Assembly: GCA_020347545.1 (NCBI GenBank)
Contig: CP070731.1
Location: 1,609,426-1,616,454, forward strand
DNA: 7,029 nt
From: Flavobacteriaceae bacterium
GTDB lineage: Bacteria > Bacteroidota > Bacteroidia > Flavobacteriales > Flavobacteriaceae
Direction: 5' to 3'
The position numbers were made by a program, and so were the translations under genes. The stretch's first letter is position 1, and each line of letters starts with the position of its first letter. Shown here piece after piece: positions 1-6,648 of this stretch. The notes below the pieces were generated by a model that was given only the letters and a program-made list of their open reading frames with translations, made no database searches and had not been told where the DNA came from.

Positions 1-1
1 T

Positions 2-892
2 TTAAATGGTGAAGACATGCCCAAAATAATGGAGTGGATCAACAATGGTGCTATTGGAGAATTACAAGAAGTTCACAATTGGTCCTTCCGTCCTGTATGG
101 CCTCAGTATGCTAATTTACCGTCTGATACCCCGAAGGTTCCCGATGGTTTTGACTGGGATATATGGCTGGGCCCTGAAGCTGACAGGCCCTATCATCCAC
201 ATTATACCAATATGACCTTTAGAGGCTGGTATGACTTTGGGGGAGGTTCCATGGCCGATATGGGCCACTATAGTTTATGGACAGTTTTTGAGCATTTGAA
301 GCTCGGTAAACCAACGATAGTGGAACCGAATTTTAACCATGTATGTGGAATCACTGAAAAAGGGACTGCCTATAAGATCAAAAATGATTTTAGCTTTCCG
401 TTTGCCAGTTCCATGCGTTTTAAATATCCGGCTGTAGATGGCCGTGGGGCTATCGACCTGGTTTGGTACGATGGAGGCATGCGTCCCCCCGTGCCCAAGG
501 AGTTTTATGACCGGGGCATCGATTTTCCGTCAGAAGGGATCATGTTTAAAGGGAGTAAAGGTATTATAATGACCCAGGGTTTTAGGGCAACGGATCCTTA
601 TTTGCTATCTGAAGGGGTGAAGACCAGCGAAGAAGTTTCTGCAGCAGCCGGAGCCGTCAAGATGCCCGGAATACAGCGTTTTATTGAGGGTATAAAAACG
701 GGGCAACAAATAGAAGGAGGTTTCCGACAGGCATGGCCCATCACTGAAGCCGTGAATTTGTACGCAGTGGCCCTTCGTTCTCAAAAGACCTTGCATTACG
801 ATGCCGATGCGATGAAAATTAAAAATGACCAAAAAGCAAATGAATACCTTGACAGAACCTATCGAAAAGGCTGGGGGCTGGATGAGGTTTAA
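2..892 (+). CDS. Gfo/Idh/MocA-family oxidoreductase, C-terminal part (5' end outside window)
   Basis: The reading frame is open from the first complete codon of the window, so the ATG at 17 is internal and the start codon and N-terminal Rossmann NAD(P)-binding half lie to the left. About 296 residues are visible. Numbering from the Met at 17, they include a WDIWLGPEADRPYHP segment (residues 47-61), the RGWYDFGGG turn (69-77) and an ADMGHYSLW segment (80-88). Established family knowledge places a conserved Asp-Met-Gly-(Cys)-His near the active site, so His84 is the likely catalytic or substrate-contacting residue. The end, EYLDRTYRKGWGL, is also typical of this group. Members reduce or oxidise sugars, inositols and related polyols with a bound nicotinamide cofactor, and many Bacteroidota copies are exported. 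Neither the substrate nor any export signal can be judged here. A 96-base gap separates it from the permease on the same strand, so co-transcription is possible but not shown. Confidence 0.88.
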   Translation, partial: LNGEDMPKIMEWINNGAIGELQEVHNWSFRPVWPQYANLPSDTPKVPDGFDWDIWLGPEADRPYHPHYTNMTFRGWYDFGGGSMADMGHYSLWTVFEHLKLGKPTIVEPNFNHVCGITEKGTAYKIKNDFSFPFASSMRFKYPAVDGRGAIDLVWYDGGMRPPVPKEFYDRGIDFPSEGIMFKGSKGIIMTQGFRATDPYLLSEGVKTSEEVSAAAGAVKMPGIQRFIEGIKTGQQIEGGFRQAWPITEAVNLYAVALRSQKTLHYDADAMKIKNDQKANEYLDRTYRKGWGLDEV

Positions 893-913
893 TGCTTTGA
901 GCTCAAGGTCTAA

Positions 914-931
914 GGCTCTAAAATTAGAACC
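914..931. repeat. Imperfect palindrome upstream of the permease gene
   Basis: The sequence GGCTCTAAAATTAGAACC reads as an inverted repeat: 8-base arms with one C/A mismatch around a two-base centre. It lies 57 bases upstream of the preferred permease start and 21 bases after the oxidoreductase stop. It has no following T-run, so it does not look like an intrinsic terminator. It could be an operator for a dimeric regulator of the permease, but that is only inference from position and symmetry. Confidence 0.3.
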
Positions 932-988
932 GAAAGAACATTTGTTATGTTTTACTTTCCTATCTTACATGACAAATCAAACTTTATC

Positions 989-2305
989 ATGGCCATCACG
1001 GAAAAAGAAGAAGGATTAAAACGCGTCATTGGCGTCACAGGATTATCACTTAATATAGTCAACATTACCATAGGTGCCGGCATTTTTGCACTCCCGGCTG
1101 GAGTCGCCATTGCCCTGGGAGGGTTTTCAGTATTCGCCTATATTTTTTGTGGCTTGATGATGGCAGCGATCATGCTATGCTATGCAGAAATAGGAACCAG
1201 AATTACAAATTCAGGAGGAAGCTATGCCTATGTTGAAGCCGCTTTTGGAGATTACGCGGGATTCATTGTAAACTGGTTAATGGTTTTTGGCTGGAGCATC
1301 CTGGGAAGTGCAGCTTTAATGAATCTCATTGCTGATTCGGTCGCGGTTGTTTTTCCGGTATTCTCAGAAAAAGGGATGCGTGTTTTATTGCACGCGGTTC
1401 TTCTCGGATTTTTGCTGATTACGAACATTAGAGGCGCCAAGGAAGGTGTGGCTTTTATAAAAGTGATTACCATAATTAAGTTGTTGCCCTTGATCGGCCT
1501 TATAATTTTTGGATTCTCCTCAATAGATACAGCAAACTTACAATGGGAGCAATTACCAGAACTTGAAACGTTTTCAAGTGCAACCCTGGTTTTGTTTTTT
1601 GCCTTTGCCGGATTTGAAACAGCGCTTGGGGTGAGTGGTGAGATAAAGAATCCGCAACGAACAATCCCTCTGGGGATTTTATTTGGAGGAGCCATTATCC
1701 TGGTGATCTATTTACTGTTACAGGCAGTAACCCAAGGAATTTTGGGAAATGATATGTTAGAAGTGAAGGATGCTCCTCTTGCTGCTGTGGCCAACAGAAT
1801 TGTGGGCCCGGCAGGGTCATTGATCCTCCTGCTGGCGGCGGCAATATCCTGTTTTGGGTCAGTGAGCACTGATATTTTAAATACACCCCGGGTCATCTTT
1901 GCAGGTTCTAATGATGGATTGTTTCCTAAGTTTCTGGGAAAAGTTCACCCAAAATTTGCAACACCTTATTGGTCAATAACCTGTTTTGTTGCGCTGATTT
2001 TTGTCTTTTCAGTCTGGGGTAGTTTTGAACAGCTCGCCTTGCTTGCAAGTGCCGCGATACTTCTTATTTATTTGATGGTCGTTTTTGCAACCATCAAGTT
2101 GAAAATGAAAAATAAGAATGCCGACGAAAAGATTTTTAAAGTGCCGGGTGGATTGCTTGTGCCTTTACTGGCACTTGGCTGCATTGCCTGGCTTTTAAGC
2201 AGCTTAAGCAAAATGGAAATAATAGCCACGATTATTTTTATCGCTTTTGTAAGCGTCATCTTTTTTACAATGAAATGGATTAAAAAAAGGGCCGGAGTTG
2301 AGTGA
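989..2305 (+). CDS. APC-superfamily amino acid permease, 12 TM
   Basis: This is a 438-residue inner-membrane transporter of the amino acid-polyamine-organocation superfamily, which moves amino acids or related amines by symport or antiport. Twelve hydrophobic segments can be seen, at about 22-44, 46-68, 90-117, 131-147, 155-177, 196-218, 227-252, 271-297, 327-346, 348-371, 387-406 and 409-430. Family signatures are GAGIF in helix 1 (29-33), the unwound part where substrate backbone binds; GGSYAYVEAAFG (76-87); FAFAGFE in helix 6 (204-210), followed by GEIKNPQRTIP (217-227); and TPRVIFAGSNDGLFP (299-313) after helix 8. The ATG at 989 is chosen because LKRVIGVTGLSLN then starts directly before helix 1, as in the family. 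An in-frame ATG at 947 would add an atypical 14-residue leader. Neither start has a good Shine-Dalgarno sequence. Substrate cannot be assigned. The gene ends 15 bases from the convergent regulator gene. Confidence 0.9.
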   Translation: MAITEKEEGLKRVIGVTGLSLNIVNITIGAGIFALPAGVAIALGGFSVFAYIFCGLMMAAIMLCYAEIGTRITNSGGSYAYVEAAFGDYAGFIVNWLMVFGWSILGSAALMNLIADSVAVVFPVFSEKGMRVLLHAVLLGFLLITNIRGAKEGVAFIKVITIIKLLPLIGLIIFGFSSIDTANLQWEQLPELETFSSATLVLFFAFAGFETALGVSGEIKNPQRTIPLGILFGGAIILVIYLLLQAVTQGILGNDMLEVKDAPLAAVANRIVGPAGSLILLLAAAISCFGSVSTDILNTPRVIFAGSNDGLFPKFLGKVHPKFATPYWSITCFVALIFVFSVWGSFEQLALLASAAILLIYLMVVFATIKLKMKNKNADEKIFKVPGGLLVPLLALGCIAWLLSSLSKMEIIATIIFIAFVSVIFFTMKWIKKRAGVE

Positions 2306-2323
2306 AGGAAATTTTCACCTTCA
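2303..2323. terminator. Possible bidirectional terminator between convergent genes
   Basis: The short inverted repeat TGAAGG, nine bases, CCTTCA spans the whole gap between the permease and the response-regulator gene. Its left arm begins with the permease TGA stop, and its right arm, read on the minus strand, begins with the regulator's TGA stop. An alternative nested pairing is GTGAA/TTCAC (2302-2306 with 2314-2318). The stem is only six base pairs and no clean T-run follows on either side, so terminator function is tentative. Confidence 0.3.
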
Positions 2324-3022
2324 TTTCAAATAGCGCTCGTCTAAAATCTTTTTATAGGTGCGACCTATCGGTACTCTGGCCTTCGTATTCAAATGAATCT
2401 CATTTCTTGATATTTTCTCAACCATTCTTAAATTCACGATATGTGATTTATGAACTCTGATGAACTCATGGTCCTTTAAGGTGTCTTCCCAATACTTTAA
2501 AGGCTCAGAAGAGATAAGTTTCTTTTCTGCATAATATATATCCGTGTAATCGGAATCTGAATTGATATGAGAGATTTGATCGATGTCAATTTTGATGTAT
2601 TCATGTCCGGATTTTAAAAACAGGGATTTCATGGCCAATGTATTGGATTCATTCGAGTCCTGAACCTCCGGATCATTCAATGGTAATTTTGAAACAGCTT
2701 TGACAAATCGCTGAAAGGAAAAGGGTTTTAGCAGGTAATCCACTACGTCCAGATCATAACTTTCCAAGGCATAATCGGTAAAGGCCGTAGTAAGAATGAC
2801 CTTAGGCGGATTGGAAATGGATTTTAAAAATTCTATACCCGATAATTTGGGCAAGTGAATATCCAGGAAAATCACATCAACGGGTGTCGAATTTAAAAAA
2901 GACAAGGCCCGTAATGGATCGGAAAATGTTTCCAACAAATTCAGAGAGTCCACATCCTCAATATATCGTTGCAAAATACGCTGGGCAGGTGCCTGATCCT
3001 CTATGATAATGCAATTAATCAA
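2321..3022 (-). CDS. LytTR-family response regulator (REC + LytTR)
   Basis: This is a 233-residue cytoplasmic DNA-binding response regulator. The receiver domain spans about 1-115, with the acidic pair Glu8-Asp9, the phospho-acceptor Asp54 in VIFLDIHLP, Thr78 and Lys99 in LLKPF, so all the usual phosphorylation residues are present. A linker follows at about 116-130, then a LytTR DNA-binding domain (about 131-231) with FIRVHKSHIVNL (187-198) and RVPIGRTYKKIL (216-227), both characteristic of the fold. The start codon is TTG at 3022-3020. The frame has no ATG before residue 131, and the nearest upstream in-frame stop is only five codons away, so TTG is the only usual start codon that keeps the receiver intact. 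It overlaps the kinase gene's last 8 bases, which suggests translational coupling. The cognate kinase is the gene directly upstream. Its likely targets are the paired repeats in the divergent intergenic region. Confidence 0.95.
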   Translation of the reverse strand: MINCIIIEDQAPAQRILQRYIEDVDSLNLLETFSDPLRALSFLNSTPVDVIFLDIHLPKLSGIEFLKSISNPPKVILTTAFTDYALESYDLDVVDYLLKPFSFQRFVKAVSKLPLNDPEVQDSNESNTLAMKSLFLKSGHEYIKIDIDQISHINSDSDYTDIYYAEKKLISSEPLKYWEDTLKDHEFIRVHKSHIVNLRMVEKISRNEIHLNTKARVPIGRTYKKILDERYLK

Positions 3023-4037
3023 CTTGTAATTGGTTTAACTGAATTTCCAAATATACTTTAAACAACTCTTTTTGACTGGCTATGGTTAGAGTATGATGTT
3101 TTGGATAGAGTAAGTTAAGTCTTTTTTTAACATTTTTCAATCCTATCCCTTTGGACAGATTTGCTGTATTTGATTGCTCCTGAAATGTATTGCTGCATTC
3201 AAAAGTCAGTTTTCCCTTATTGTTTACCTTTAAATGAATGTCAATTTCTATTGAATCGGATTGGCTGGATGTACTGTGTTTAAATGCATTCTCAATAAAA
3301 ACCATCAGAAGTAAGGGAGCTATTTGAAATCCGGTCCCCTTGACATCCGATGTAAAAGAAACCTTTCCTCTTCCTTCCAAATGCATCTTATGCAAATGAA
3401 TATAATTTTCCAGCTGTTCGATCTCCTTATTGATACTTACGTATCTGGCCTTGCATTCATAAAGGGTATAGCGAAGAAAATCTGATAATGCCAATATGAT
3501 CTCAGGAGTCTTACTTGATTTTTCAACGGCATGTGCATACAGATTATTCAGGTTATTGAACAAAAAGTGCGGATTTATCTGCGTCTTTAGTAGTTGAAGT
3601 TCACTTTCCTGTGCCTTTAATTTGACTTCATCAAGTTCCTTTTGTTTGATGACGGCATCCCATGCAAATTTAAAACCCGACAGAATAATAATGGGAGGGA
3701 GTACATCGAGTAAATTAAAAAAGATATTAGGAATGTACTTGCCTCGGGTATCAGGGTAATATATCTTTTCCAGGACACCTTCTTCGATAACGATTACAAC
3801 TGATATCACAACAAAAAACCAGAAAAAGAAGCCGATATAATTTTTTCTGTATAAAAAACGATCCAGCAAGACATAGTTCACCACCATTGCGGCACTCACA
3901 TAAGTGCAGAAATAAACAATTTCATGCCCTTCAATCAAAGGGTCATTCTTGTCAAAGGAAAAAAACAGGAAAACGATGATGATCAAAACCAATTGAAACA
4001 ACAGTTCTGTTGACCATCTGTATTTTGTTTTGATCAT
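3015..4037 (-). CDS. LytS/YehU-type sensor histidine kinase (His_kinase family)
   Basis: This is a 340-residue membrane kinase that phosphorylates the LytTR regulator encoded directly after it. Four hydrophobic segments form the N-terminal sensor part (about 11-28, 38-58, 68-86, 106-124) with little outside the membrane, so the signal is probably sensed within or near the membrane. A short charged, probably coiled-coil stretch (about 128-153) leads to QINPHFLFNNLNNL, where His157 is the predicted phosphorylated residue of the His_kinase (PF06580) type. The ATPase domain follows, with the N-box PLLLMVFIENAFKH (241-254, Asn250) and the glycine-rich GIGLKNVKKRL (297-307). The ATG at 4037 is chosen over an in-frame ATG at 4109. 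The longer start would add 24 residues and run through the promoter-like box and into the edge of the repeat cluster, while MIKTKYRW directly before helix 1 is usual for this group. No Shine-Dalgarno sequence is evident. It is first in a two-gene operon. Confidence 0.94.
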   Translation of the reverse strand: MIKTKYRWSTELLFQLVLIIIVFLFFSFDKNDPLIEGHEIVYFCTYVSAAMVVNYVLLDRFLYRKNYIGFFFWFFVVISVVIVIEEGVLEKIYYPDTRGKYIPNIFFNLLDVLPPIIILSGFKFAWDAVIKQKELDEVKLKAQESELQLLKTQINPHFLFNNLNNLYAHAVEKSSKTPEIILALSDFLRYTLYECKARYVSINKEIEQLENYIHLHKMHLEGRGKVSFTSDVKGTGFQIAPLLLMVFIENAFKHSTSSQSDSIEIDIHLKVNNKGKLTFECSNTFQEQSNTANLSKGIGLKNVKKRLNLLYPKHHTLTIASQKELFKVYLEIQLNQLQVD

Positions 4038-4056
4038 TACTAAAGACTTTATAGAA

Positions 4057-4064
4057 CAAATATA
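4057..4064 (-). promoter_or_regulatory. Possible -7 promoter box for the kinase-regulator operon
   Basis: On the minus strand this reads TATATTTG, an exact match to the Bacteroidota -7 consensus TAnnTTTG. It ends 19 bases before the kinase ATG at 4037, leaving a short leader. No TTG-type -33 element sits at the normal distance upstream, so the promoter may need an activator. The paired repeats begin 30 bases further upstream. Confidence 0.45.
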
Positions 4065-4098
4065 AATACAAATCGTCCACTGTTTTGGAATTAATTCC

Positions 4099-4128
4099 GT
4101 GAACGACATATTTATTCCGGTTAACGTA
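4099..4128 (-). promoter_or_regulatory. Putative LytTR binding site facing the kinase operon
   Basis: Read on the minus strand, TACGTTAAC (4128-4120) is followed by GTCGTTCAC (4107-4099). The GTT cores lie exactly 21 bases apart, and each copy is followed closely by GGAA (after CC in the distal copy). LytTR regulators bind two 9-base direct repeats separated by about 12 bases, with a reported consensus close to [TA][AC][CA]GTTN[AG][TG]. The distal copy fits 8 of 9 positions and the proximal copy fits fewer. The site is upstream of the TATATTTG box and next to a LytTR gene, which suggests autoregulation. Binding is inferred, not shown. Confidence 0.5.
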
Positions 4129-4152
4129 TTTTTTTATGGAAAATGCTTTTTA

Positions 4153-4183
4153 GGTCATTGACAAGATGATTTCGGTCGTTCAC
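4153..4183 (+). promoter_or_regulatory. Putative LytTR binding site facing the receptor gene
   Basis: On the plus strand, GGTCATTGAC (4153-4162) and GGTCGTTCAC (4174-4183) match at 8 of 10 positions with a 21-base period. This mirrors the minus-strand pair around a dyad at about 4141. The proximal copy is identical to the proximal copy of the other pair over 13 bases. The distal copy has ATT in place of the GTT core, so it may be a weaker half-site. The pair lies upstream of a -7-like box for the receptor gene, consistent with activation by the adjacent LytTR regulator. Confidence 0.5.
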
Positions 4184-4215
4184 GGAAATGTTTTTACAAA
4201 ACGATAAGAATTGAA

Positions 4216-4223
4216 TTTCTTTG
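4216..4223 (+). promoter_or_regulatory. Weak -7-like box for the receptor gene
   Basis: TTTCTTTG differs from TAnnTTTG at one defined position. It ends 23 bases before the receptor ATG and begins 28 bases after the 13-base repeat arm, almost the mirror of the spacing on the kinase side. No -33 element is seen. The assignment rests mainly on this symmetry. Confidence 0.3.
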
Positions 4224-4237
4224 TATTAAATAAGTAA

Positions 4238-4244
4238 AGAGAGG
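4238..4244 (+). promoter_or_regulatory. Purine-rich ribosome binding site of the receptor gene
   Basis: AGAGAGG lies two bases before the ATG at 4247. It is the clearest Shine-Dalgarno-like tract in the window, though unusually close to the start. The start itself is fixed by the signal peptide that follows. Confidence 0.4.
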
Positions 4245-4246
4245 AA

Positions 4247-6619
4247 ATGAATTCCATAAAATATATAATTCTGTTTTTGTTCGTGGTAGTGGCCAATTCA
4301 CTGTTTGCTCAGAACAATTTGATCAATGTAACCGGTAAAATTGTTGAAGATATCAGTTCAGAACCGGTACCTTTTGCCACGGTATTGATTCAGGACCCAG
4401 AAACCAATCAAAACATTACCGGAACAACGAGCGATGAGGAAGGTAGTTTTATCCTCCAGGTAGCGAGCTCAGAATTCAGTGTGGAAGTTAGTTTTATTGG
4501 TTTTGAAAACATGATGATTTCTGAATTCTCAATTATTGGGGACAAGGCTGATTTAGGTGTTATAAGGCTCAAAAAAATTAGTACCGTCCTGGACGAGGTT
4601 GAGTTAAGAGCCGAAAAATCATCAACTGAATTTAAGCTTGACCGGAGAGTTTTTAATGTCGGAAAAGATTTGAGTTCAACGGGTATGGGCGCACTTGAAT
4701 TGTTGAATAATGTACCTTCAGTGAACGTAAGCATCGAAGGAGAAGTAAGTTTAAGAGGAAGTTCAGGAGTTCAGATTCTGATTGACGGAAAGCCCTCGAT
4801 TATTGCGGATGATCCCGCAAACACGTTGAGTTCTATCACCGCTGAAATGATTGAAAGGATAGAAGTGATTACCAATCCATCTGCGAAATATGATGCGGAA
4901 GGAACCTCAGGAATTTTAAATATCGTTTTAAAGAAGGATGACAAAACAGGGATGAACGGCTCTGTTACCTTAAACACCGGTGTTCCGGACAACCATAGTA
5001 TAGGATTCAGTTTGAACCGACGAACAGAGAAATTTAATTTGTTCACGCAGTTAGGAGTTGGCTACAGATCCTTGCCACGGGACAGTGAGAACAGCAATCA
5101 GGATTTGGTCAATAATACTACAGTCAACAGTACAGGAACCGAGTATCGCAACGAAAATTTTTACAATATTATTTTAGGAAGTGACTACTATATCAACGAG
5201 CTCAATGTAATAACCCTTTCCGGAAATTATGCTTATGAAATTGAAGATCAGCCTTCAGAAACGAATTTCAGTTATTTTGACAGTTCCGGAGATTTGGTTT
5301 CATCCTGGATACGTGAAGAGACTACAGAAGCAACAAACCCAAAATGGCAATTTGATCTGCAGTTCAAAAGGGAATTTGAAGATTCAGAGGATCATCTCCT
5401 TTTATTCAGTACCCAGGGTCGTTTTTTTGGTAAAGACCAGGCTTCGGAGTTTGAAGTAACACCTACAGAGGGTGATCTGGAATTTAATGATCAGCAAACC
5501 GAAACCGAATTCCAGCAGGCGGAATATATCTTTAAACTGGATTACACCAAACCCTTTTCAGAACGGGTAACCATGGAACTTGGTTCACAGTATTTTATCA
5601 GTGACGTAGGGAATGACTATACGGTTCGAAATTTGATCGACGGGGAATGGATTACTGACCCCAATCTTACTAATAATTTTGAGTATGATCAAAAGGTTTT
5701 TGGAGTCTATGGAACCTTTGCTTATGAAGGTGACGTCTGGGGTTTCAAAGGCGGGCTTCGATTGGAAAATACCGATCTTCAGACTTTTTTGACAGATACC
5801 GAAGAAAGGAACAGTCAGTACTATACGGATTTGTTTCCAAGTGCGCATATCTCTTACAAACTATCCGATGTGACTTCATTTCAACTGGGTTATTCTTCGA
5901 GAATATACCGGCCAAGGCTCTGGGATCTGAATCCTTTTTTCAATATCAGGAATGATTTTGTCATCAGAAAAGGAAACCCTTATTTACAACCTGAGTATAC
6001 GGATTCGTTTGAACTCACCAGTATTCTGGTTTTTGAAAAGCTATCTTTAAACGCCGGGGTTTACTATATCTATACCACTGATGTCATCGAGCGGGTGACC
6101 ACTTTTGAGGACAACGTGAGTATCACAACACCTGAAAATGTTGGAACGAATCAACGAATTGGATTAGAGGCCAATTTCAAATACAGCCCGATCAAGTGGT
6201 TCACTTTAAACGGAGACTTTAATTACGGTTACTTCAAGAGAATTGGTGAGTTTGAGGATCAGTCTTTTGATTTTACAGGCGATCAATGGACCTCGAGATT
6301 GACGGGAAAGTTTAAATTACCGGCCCAGTTCGAACTTGAAATTATCGGTAATCACAGATCTTCCTTTCAAAACATTCAAAGCGAGATATCCAGTGTGACT
6401 TTTGCGGATCTAGGTTTAAGAAAAAAAATCTCCAAAGGAAAACTGGTCCTGAATTTTAGTATTCGCGATATTTTCGCTTCAAGAAATCGAGAAATAATGA
6501 CCTCTGGTGATGATTTTTACGTCTACAGCAACAGCCTTAGAGGGCGTTTTGTAACCCTGGGTCTGAGTTACGGATTTGGGAAAGGGGAAGCCATGACCTA
6601 CTCAGGAAGAAGGCGTTAA
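4247..6619 (+). CDS. TonB-dependent-receptor-like outer membrane protein
   Basis: This is a 790-residue exported protein predicted to sit in the outer membrane. A signal peptide covers residues 1-21 (Lys5, then the hydrophobic stretch 7-20, with likely cleavage at LFA|Q). A carboxypeptidase-regulatory-like beta-sandwich follows (about 26-97: VTGKIVED, PFATVLI, SDEEGSFIL, VSFIGFE). Next come a possible TonB-box-like segment, TVLDEVEL (113-120), and a plug domain (about 125-230) with LLNNVPSVNV, VQILIDGKPS and IERIEVITNPSAKYDAEG. Residues from about 236 to the end alternate as expected for a barrel, ending GLSYGFGKG and a basic RRR tail. This order fits the Bacteroidota family with an OMP_b-brl_3-type barrel (PF14905). 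Such proteins are presumed to import or sense large ligands with energy from TonB. No SusD-like lipoprotein gene is adjacent, so glycan uptake is not indicated and the ligand is unknown. The gene is divergent from the kinase operon and probably controlled by it. Confidence 0.92.
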   Translation: MNSIKYIILFLFVVVANSLFAQNNLINVTGKIVEDISSEPVPFATVLIQDPETNQNITGTTSDEEGSFILQVASSEFSVEVSFIGFENMMISEFSIIGDKADLGVIRLKKISTVLDEVELRAEKSSTEFKLDRRVFNVGKDLSSTGMGALELLNNVPSVNVSIEGEVSLRGSSGVQILIDGKPSIIADDPANTLSSITAEMIERIEVITNPSAKYDAEGTSGILNIVLKKDDKTGMNGSVTLNTGVPDNHSIGFSLNRRTEKFNLFTQLGVGYRSLPRDSENSNQDLVNNTTVNSTGTEYRNENFYNIILGSDYYINELNVITLSGNYAYEIEDQPSETNFSYFDSSGDLVSSWIREETTEATNPKWQFDLQFKREFEDSEDHLLLFSTQGRFFGKDQASEFEVTPTEGDLEFNDQQTETEFQQAEYIFKLDYTKPFSERVTMELGSQYFISDVGNDYTVRNLIDGEWITDPNLTNNFEYDQKVFGVYGTFAYEGDVWGFKGGLRLENTDLQTFLTDTEERNSQYYTDLFPSAHISYKLSDVTSFQLGYSSRIYRPRLWDLNPFFNIRNDFVIRKGNPYLQPEYTDSFELTSILVFEKLSLNAGVYYIYTTDVIERVTTFEDNVSITTPENVGTNQRIGLEANFKYSPIKWFTLNGDFNYGYFKRIGEFEDQSFDFTGDQWTSRLTGKFKLPAQFELEIIGNHRSSFQNIQSEISSVTFADLGLRKKISKGKLVLNFSIRDIFASRNREIMTSGDDFYVYSNSLRGRFVTLGLSYGFGKGEAMTYSGRRR

Positions 6620-6648
6620 CTATTTATGATATCTGAATAATTATATGT

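Larger units (their letters stand above)
4095..4187. repeat. 13-base perfect inverted repeat in the divergent intergenic region
   Basis: TTCCGTGAACGAC at 4095-4107 is matched exactly by its reverse complement GTCGTTCACGGAA at 4175-4187, with 67 bases between. The arms are too far apart for a terminator hairpin. They are the promoter-proximal members of the two direct-repeat pairs annotated separately. Together with the distal copies they form a symmetric array centred at about 4141. Confidence 0.85.

Noticed and set aside
897..906. Perfect 10-base palindrome TTGAGCTCAA after the oxidoreductase stop
   Set aside because: It has no loop and no T-run, so it is not a terminator. At this length it may be chance.
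947..988. Earlier in-frame ATG for the permease, adding 14 residues
   Set aside because: The added leader MFYFPILHDKSNFI has no counterpart I know in the family, whose members begin shortly before the first helix. The ATG at 989 gives the usual N-terminus.
825..1019. Open frame on the plus strand straddling the oxidoreductase end and permease start
   Set aside because: It overlaps two well-supported genes in another frame and its composition shows no protein-like motif, so it is a chance frame.
989..2305. Assigning the permease to a specific substrate such as a polyamine or a named amino acid
   Set aside because: The visible motifs define the superfamily but not the substrate, and the neighbouring genes give no biosynthetic or catabolic clue.
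4087..4098. Perfect palindrome GGAATTAATTCC next to the repeat array
   Set aside because: It is AT-rich and its right end is part of the 13-base repeat arm. There is no mirror copy on the receptor side, so it is not treated as a separate operator.
4038..4109. Longer start for the histidine kinase at 4109
   Set aside because: It would add 24 atypical residues and put the -7-like box and the edge of the repeat array inside the gene. MIKTKYRW from 4037 is the normal beginning for this kinase type.
4408..5848. Several minus-strand open frames of 87-108 codons inside the receptor gene
   Set aside because: They are antisense to a strongly supported coding region and show no recognisable domains.
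6620..6648. Possible terminator between the convergent receptor and PpsR-type genes
   Set aside because: Only very short AT-only pairings are possible and there is no GC stem or T-run.
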